Notes under the pieces: model-generated | Seen by the model: the letters and a program-made list of their open reading frames with translations, nothing else | Database searches by the model: none | Told to the model about the DNA's origin: nothing | Translations under genes and position numbers: made by a program | Source: Clostridium sp. AT4 | Lineage (GTDB): Bacteria > Bacillota > Clostridia > Lachnospirales > Lachnospiraceae | DNA length: 64,000 nucleotides | Direction of reading: 5' to 3' | Assembly: GCF_001517625.2 (NCBI RefSeq) | Contig: NZ_LN999828.1 | Coordinates: 574,303 to 638,302 of the forward strand | In this document: in pieces, positions 60,632 to 64,000 of the stretch | Position numbering within the stretch: position 1 is the first letter of the stretch | Layout of the letters: every line of letters begins with the position of its first letter

Positions 60632-61981
60632 ATGGCACAGAATGTAAAAGACAGTACAGACATGATCCACGGAAGCATCGCCAGATCCATCCTGCTGTTT
60701 TCCATTCCTCTTCTGGTTGGAAATTTCTTCCAGCAGCTCTACAATACAGTAGACGCCTATGTGGTGGGAAATTATGTGAATACCAGTGCGCTGGCGGCGG
60801 TCGGAGCATCTACGCCGATCGTAAATATGCTGGTAGGTTTCTTTACGGGTCTGGCAGCCGGTGCGGGGGTGGTGATATCCCAGTATTTTGGCGGAGGCCG
60901 GACGGAGCAGATGCGCCGGGCCATCCACAGTTCCCTGGCTCTTACGGCAATCCTGAGCGTTTTGTTTACAGCACTGGGCTTAAGCTTTACAAAGCCTTTG
61001 CTCCACGCCATCGGCGTACCGGAGGATGTAATGCCTAACTCTGCCCTGTATTTATCCATCTATTTCTGGGGAATGACATTTTCGCTCTTTTATAACATGG
61101 GCTCCGGTATTCTGCGTGCGATCGGTGATTCTAAAAACCCTTTGTTTTACCTCATTGCAGCCAGTCTGGTAAATATTGTCCTGGATTTTTTATTTGTCTG
61201 CGGGTTTGGAATGGGAGTAGAGGGAGCGGCGATTGCCACCATTATTGCGCAGGCGGTCAGCGCGGCGCTGGTGATGGGAAAGCTTCTTATGACCCGTGAG
61301 ATTTACCGTGTGCGGCTTGGAGAAATCTGTTTTGACAGGAAAATGATCCGGCGTATTGTAGATATTGGCCTTCCGGCAGCGATCCAGCAGAGCATCACCT
61401 CATTTTCCAATGTGATCGTTCAGTCCTATATCAATTATTTCGGTACGGCAGCCATGGCCGGGTATTCTGCTACACTGCGGGTAGACGGTTTTTTGCAGCT
61501 GCCCCTTCAGAGCTTTAATATGACGATCACTACCTTTGTGGGGCAGAATATCGGAGCAAAGGAATATAAAAGGGTAAAGAAGGGGATTTTTACTTCCTGG
61601 CTTATGTGCTCCGGTATTATTTTAGTGGGTTCTGTCATCATGTTCCTGAAGGCGCCGTCCATCATCGGTATTTTTACAGAGGATGCGGCTGTGATCAGCG
61701 TGGGAAGCAGTATGATCCGTATTTTTGGAAGCGCTTATCTGTTCCTGCCCATCATCCAGATTTTAAATGGCGCCCTGCGCGGCGCAGGACGCTCCAAGGT
61801 TCCCATGTATTTCATGTTAGGCTGTTTTGTGCTTCTGCGTCAGATTTATCTGATGATCGCCGTTCCTATGACAAAAAATGTTTCCGTTGTTTTTGCAGGA
61901 TGGCCTGTGACCTGGGTGGTCTGCGCCATCGGAATGCTGGTTTATTATTTTAAGGTGGACTGGCTGCCAAAGGAGGAGTAA
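60632..61981 (+). CDS. MATE family efflux transporter
   Basis: A 449-aa MATE protein (SIARSILLFSIPLLVGNFFQQLYNTVDAYVVGNYVN start, 12 helices, GLPAAIQQSITSFSNVIVQSYINYFG second-half start). DinF/NorM-like; substrate unknown. AAAGGAAAC lies upstream of ATG 60632. It is a different subtype from the MATE at 55.6 kb (GTAAMAG and NIGAKEYKRVKKGI). Confidence 0.93.
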   Translation: MAQNVKDSTDMIHGSIARSILLFSIPLLVGNFFQQLYNTVDAYVVGNYVNTSALAAVGASTPIVNMLVGFFTGLAAGAGVVISQYFGGGRTEQMRRAIHSSLALTAILSVLFTALGLSFTKPLLHAIGVPEDVMPNSALYLSIYFWGMTFSLFYNMGSGILRAIGDSKNPLFYLIAASLVNIVLDFLFVCGFGMGVEGAAIATIIAQAVSAALVMGKLLMTREIYRVRLGEICFDRKMIRRIVDIGLPAAIQQSITSFSNVIVQSYINYFGTAAMAGYSATLRVDGFLQLPLQSFNMTITTFVGQNIGAKEYKRVKKGIFTSWLMCSGIILVGSVIMFLKAPSIIGIFTEDAAVISVGSSMIRIFGSAYLFLPIIQILNGALRGAGRSKVPMYFMLGCFVLLRQIYLMIAVPMTKNVSVVFAGWPVTWVVCAIGMLVYYFKVDWLPKEE

Positions 61982-62044
61982 ATCTGGAGATTGAAAAAAA
62001 TCGAAAATCCCACTACCCAAATCCTGCATTTTAGTGTATAATAA

Positions 62045-62075
62045 AACACGGCTTGAAATTAAAGCCGTGTTTTTT
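62045..62075 (+). terminator. Terminator between the MATE gene and tRNA-Ser
   Basis: AACACGGCTT and AAGCCGTGTT pair over 10 bp and are followed by a T run that ends one base before the tRNA. A TATAAT (62037-62042) lies just before the left arm. Confidence 0.85.
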
Positions 62076-62164
62076 GGAGGAATACCCAAGTGGCTGAAGG
62101 GTCTGGCTTCGAACACCAGTAGGTCGGCAGTACCGGCGCAAGGGTTCAAATCCCTTTTCCTCCG
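62076..62164 (+). tRNA. tRNA-Ser (CGA anticodon)
   Basis: An 89-base tRNA with a long variable arm. Acceptor GGAGGAA (62076-62082) pairs with TTCCTCC (62157-62163), and the discriminator is G. The anticodon loop reads TTCGAAC, giving CGA, inside a stem CTGG/CCAG. The variable arm is GTCGGCAGTACCGGC-like, and the T arm reads AAGGGTTCAAATCCCTT. CCA is not encoded. The top pair of the anticodon stem next to the loop is C-A, a mismatch. Confidence 0.9.
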
Positions 62165-62172
62165 TTTTTGCA

Positions 62173-62222
62173 AAATACCGCTTCCTGCAGACTCGTGCTG
62201 TATCCTGCAGGAAGCGGTATTT
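62173..62222. terminator. Large perfect hairpin between tRNA-Ser and rsiV
   Basis: AAATACCGCTTCCTGCAG (62173-62190) and its exact reverse complement (62205-62222) form an 18-bp stem with a 14-base loop. It could end both the tRNA transcript and the converging rsiV transcript. Confidence 0.8.
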
Positions 62223-62247
62223 ATTTATGCATAAATGGGCTTTGCAA

Positions 62248-63135
62248 TCAGAAGGTTCCGGCTACAGAGGAAGGGATTGTAAACTCCACAGCGCCCATAT
62301 ATCCGGGAGCAACCTCATATTCGTCAAAGGCAATGACCAGAAGGCCTTCTTCATTAAAGTAGAAGCTCTCATCGCCGGTAAGCTCCTTAAAGTCATCCTC
62401 CGGCATGTCGCTGTTGTAAAAATAGCTTACAGAATCGTCGGCTGCCATCTGGGAAGCCATCTGTTCTTTAATATTGGCTGTGATGGAGGAGAGCATTTCC
62501 GGCCGGTCCTTAAAAAGTTCTTTCAGGGAAAGCTGTTTCCCGGTGGTTTTATCAATGGTAAAGATCTTTGTGGACTGCGCTCCGCTTGCCATGACAATGG
62601 TGGTGTCGATGCGCAGGCACAGATAGCGGTCATTATCCGTTACAACTTTATAGGAGGAGTCCAGAGAATAGCTGCCTTCTCCCTGAGACTGGGACAGTTC
62701 GCCTTCATAGGCGGTGATGAGCTCCTGTGCATATTCCTCAATGGATTTATTCAGAGTTTCGGGTGCAGCTTCAATCTGCGGGATCTGGATGTTGGCCTCA
62801 AAGTTGTTTGTCTTATTTTCGTAGGTACGAAAGGTTACAACCTTTGCGATCGGGCCGATAACAGGGATCTGTTCCATGGCATTGGCGATGGTCGGATGCA
62901 GATTGGTAAGAAGAGTAATGGCAACCATAGCGGCTGCTGCGGTCATGCCTGTACGTTTCATTAATTTCATAAAAATGACTCCTTTCATTTGAGCTTTGTC
63001 TGTTTCTTTTTTTCCCTGCGCGATTCCGGCAAGAATCCGGTCTCTGGCTTCCAGGGGAACGGGAAGTGACTCATATTCCTGTCTGAGCTGTTCTAACTGT
63101 CTGTATCCGGAAAGTTTAAGGTCTTTCTGCTCCAT
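62248..63135 (-). CDS. rsiV: RsiV-like anti-sigma factor (DUF3298)
   Basis: A 295-aa membrane anti-sigma factor. The cytoplasmic N-terminus (about 1-55) is followed by one membrane helix (TGMTAAAAMVAITLLTNL near 60-80). Outside is a DUF3298-type domain (ITAYEGELSQSQGEGSYSLDSSYKVVTDNDRYLCLRIDTTIV, then LFKDRPEMLSSITANI and FYFNEEGLLVIAFDEYEVAPGYMGAVEFTIP). RsiV in Bacillus binds lysozyme and is cut to release SigV. It lies 13 bases after the sigma gene. Confidence 0.9.
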   Translation of the reverse strand: MEQKDLKLSGYRQLEQLRQEYESLPVPLEARDRILAGIAQGKKETDKAQMKGVIFMKLMKRTGMTAAAAMVAITLLTNLHPTIANAMEQIPVIGPIAKVVTFRTYENKTNNFEANIQIPQIEAAPETLNKSIEEYAQELITAYEGELSQSQGEGSYSLDSSYKVVTDNDRYLCLRIDTTIVMASGAQSTKIFTIDKTTGKQLSLKELFKDRPEMLSSITANIKEQMASQMAADDSVSYFYNSDMPEDDFKELTGDESFYFNEEGLLVIAFDEYEVAPGYMGAVEFTIPSSVAGTF

Positions 63136-63148
63136 AAAGATTCTCCTT

Positions 63149-63649
63149 TCATTTTGCGTAAGATTTCTTCGGTTCTTCAGGTTCCATGGTAATTCTCAGT
63201 TTTTTTAAGGCTCGGTAAAGACGGGCTTTTACAGTATTTAAATTTTCATCTACAACTCTGGAAATATCTTCCAGTTTCATATCTTCAAAGTACCGTAGCA
63301 TGACAATGGTTCTGCTTTTTTCATCCAGATGCTTTAGGGCGGTCTTAAGATCCAGCTCCTGATATTTGTCCTCCCATGGGATTTCTGGCATTTCCTCTGC
63401 GGGGATTTCCTTTTTATTTTTTCTCAGAAGATCCAGAGAGGTATTTATAACGATCCGATAGATCCATGTGGATAAAAAGTCTGTATTTTTTACCTGGCCG
63501 CAGTCCCGGATGGCTTTGCAGGCGCTTTCCTGAACGACATCCAGAGCATCCTCCCGATTCTGTACATAACTGTAGGCCAGACGGTAAAAGCGCTCATATC
63601 CATCGATCAGTATCTGCTCGGTCTGTTTTGTGATGGGGTTGGTATCCAC
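63149..63649 (-). CDS. sigV: ECF sigma factor, SigV-like
   Basis: A 166-aa ECF sigma factor, the length of Bacillus SigV. Region 2 is YERFYRLAYSYVQNREDALDVVQESACKAI and region 4 is IVMLRYFEDMKLEDISRVVDENLNTVKARLYRALKKL. The start is GTG 63649, with AAAGGAGAAG upstream; the longer frame to 63775 lies over the promoter. The partner anti-sigma gene follows. Expected to answer cell-wall attack such as lysozyme. Confidence 0.92.
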   Translation of the reverse strand: MDTNPITKQTEQILIDGYERFYRLAYSYVQNREDALDVVQESACKAIRDCGQVKNTDFLSTWIYRIVINTSLDLLRKNKKEIPAEEMPEIPWEDKYQELDLKTALKHLDEKSRTIVMLRYFEDMKLEDISRVVDENLNTVKARLYRALKKLRITMEPEEPKKSYAK

Positions 63650-63683
63650 GTTAAACTTCTCCTTTCTTGGTTTCTGTCTGTTA

Positions 63684-63710
63684 GACGGCGGGAATGGTGA
63701 AAAAGTTGCA
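63684..63710 (-). promoter_or_regulatory. Candidate ECF-type autoregulatory promoter of sigV-rsiV
   Basis: On the minus strand, TGCAAC (63710-63705) and CCGTC (63688-63684) are 16 bases apart. ECF sigma factors of this group use TGAAAC-type -35 and CGTC-type -10 elements. Transcription would start about 25-30 bases before the GTG. Confidence 0.45.
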
Positions 63711-63809
63711 TTCAGTAACAATGAATTTATTGCATGGCTGCTTTTATTGTATACGTTAAGGAGCGAAAGAATCAACGCCCGTACAGGAAATTTTCTGATT
63801 CGCCCTGTA

Positions 63810-63838
63810 TTGAATTTTTATAAGGGAAAGGGTATAAT
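63810..63838 (+). promoter_or_regulatory. Promoter of the gene at the right edge
   Basis: TTGAAT (63810-63815), 17-bp spacer, TATAAT (63833-63838). Leader of about 75 bases before the ATG at 63921. Confidence 0.7.
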
Positions 63839-63920
63839 TAACACAACTGATATATTTAAGTAGTAAGAGTGTATCAGATAAAATGCTGCATTTGAAAAAA
63901 AGGGTAAGGAGAATGAGAAA

Positions 63921-64000
63921 ATGATCGAGTGGAAGAATTTTGACAGTCTTGAGTCCTACGGGGAGCTTGCCAAAGCAGAGCGTGTTAAGCTTGCAGAAGT
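63921..64000 (+). CDS. Probable glucose-6-phosphate isomerase, 5' end
   Basis: The visible 26 codons (MIEWKNFDSLESYGELAKAE, then RVKLAE) look like the start of glucose-6-phosphate isomerase in Lachnospiraceae, which I recall beginning with a W-K-N-x-D-x-L pattern. AAGGAG lies 10 bases upstream of ATG 63921; the ATG at 63913 meets a stop at once. Too little is seen to be sure. Confidence 0.5.
   Translation, partial: MIEWKNFDSLESYGELAKAERVKLAE

Noticed and set aside
62076-62164. tRNA with long variable arm read as tRNA-Sec, suggested by the nearby selenium genes
   Set aside because: The anticodon loop gives CGA (Ser), the acceptor arm is of normal length, and no TCA anticodon can be placed.
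1-64000. CRISPR arrays, prophage, integrase or att sites
   Set aside because: No regularly spaced repeats, phage genes or integrases were seen on reading the window.

Overview
The window looks like the chromosome of a spore-forming, anaerobic, gut-type member of the Lachnospiraceae (Clostridium / Enterocloster / Lacrimispora-like). That placement is inference. It rests on the dipicolinate synthase genes, a SpoVB-like flippase, strong AGGAGG ribosome sites, many Clostridia-only families and several glycyl-radical, selenium and molybdenum enzyme systems. No phage, plasmid or CRISPR array is seen. The only mobile DNA is a decayed IS1380-type remnant near 38.1-38.5 kb.

Layout. 1-6 kb: the end of a sugar isomerase/epimerase gene, a SpoVB-like flippase, then a nifS-nifU-mnmA-amidase operon behind a promoter covered by a perfect 12-bp inverted repeat. 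6-15.5 kb: a methionine-rich exported protein, SseB-like protein, a fusion of a TetM/EF-G-like GTPase with a Rae1-like NYN nuclease, a FliB-like methylase, an Mrp ATPase, a small alarmone synthetase, an acetyltransferase and lrgAB. 15.6-18.9 kb: a large TPR-nucleotidyltransferase-like-DUF4125 protein followed closely by a MerR regulator.

19.2-34.6 kb: a 20-gene operon for a glycyl-radical bacterial microcompartment. Every catalytic and substrate residue I could check in the 851-aa enzyme matches the short (type I) choline trimethylamine-lyase CutC. The pathway reads: choline to trimethylamine plus acetaldehyde (CutC, activated by CutD), acetaldehyde to acetyl-CoA (CoA-acylating aldehyde dehydrogenase) or to ethanol (iron alcohol dehydrogenase), and acetyl-CoA to acetyl phosphate (PduL). 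All this happens inside a shell of seven BMC-fold proteins plus one EutN-type vertex protein. The operon promoter has the 20-bp spacer and dyad typical of MerR-family control, and the MerR gene lies just upstream. Oddities are an aldehyde dehydrogenase paralog that has lost its catalytic Cys and Asn, a EutT-like protein in a B12-independent system, and a shell protein with an acidic linker and a SAP-like tail.

34.7-37.8 kb: malic enzyme and fumarase (minus strand) and a YerC-type TrpR-like regulator. 38.8-58.6 kb: a molybdenum and selenium cofactor region. It holds a MoeA-like protein, moaC, moaA, moaB, modABC, a fusion of a degenerate nucleotidyltransferase with a ModE DNA-binding domain, xdhC, a flavodoxin-ferredoxin, a second ModE-like regulator, selD, yedF, yqeB, a cysteine desulfurase, yqeC and mocA. 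This is the maturation kit for selenium-dependent molybdenum hydroxylases, but no hydroxylase structural gene is present. Two 24-bp ModE-type operators sit in front of its two transcription units. dpaAB lies on the opposite strand between them. A 27-codon membrane peptide gene with its own promoter and terminator lies near 53.9 kb.

58.7-64 kb: a DUF1540 protein, infC-rpmI-rplT with an attenuator leader and an AUU start for infC, a MATE transporter, tRNA-Ser(CGA), a SigV/RsiV-type ECF sigma factor pair with a likely autoregulated promoter, and the first codons of a probable glucose-6-phosphate isomerase.
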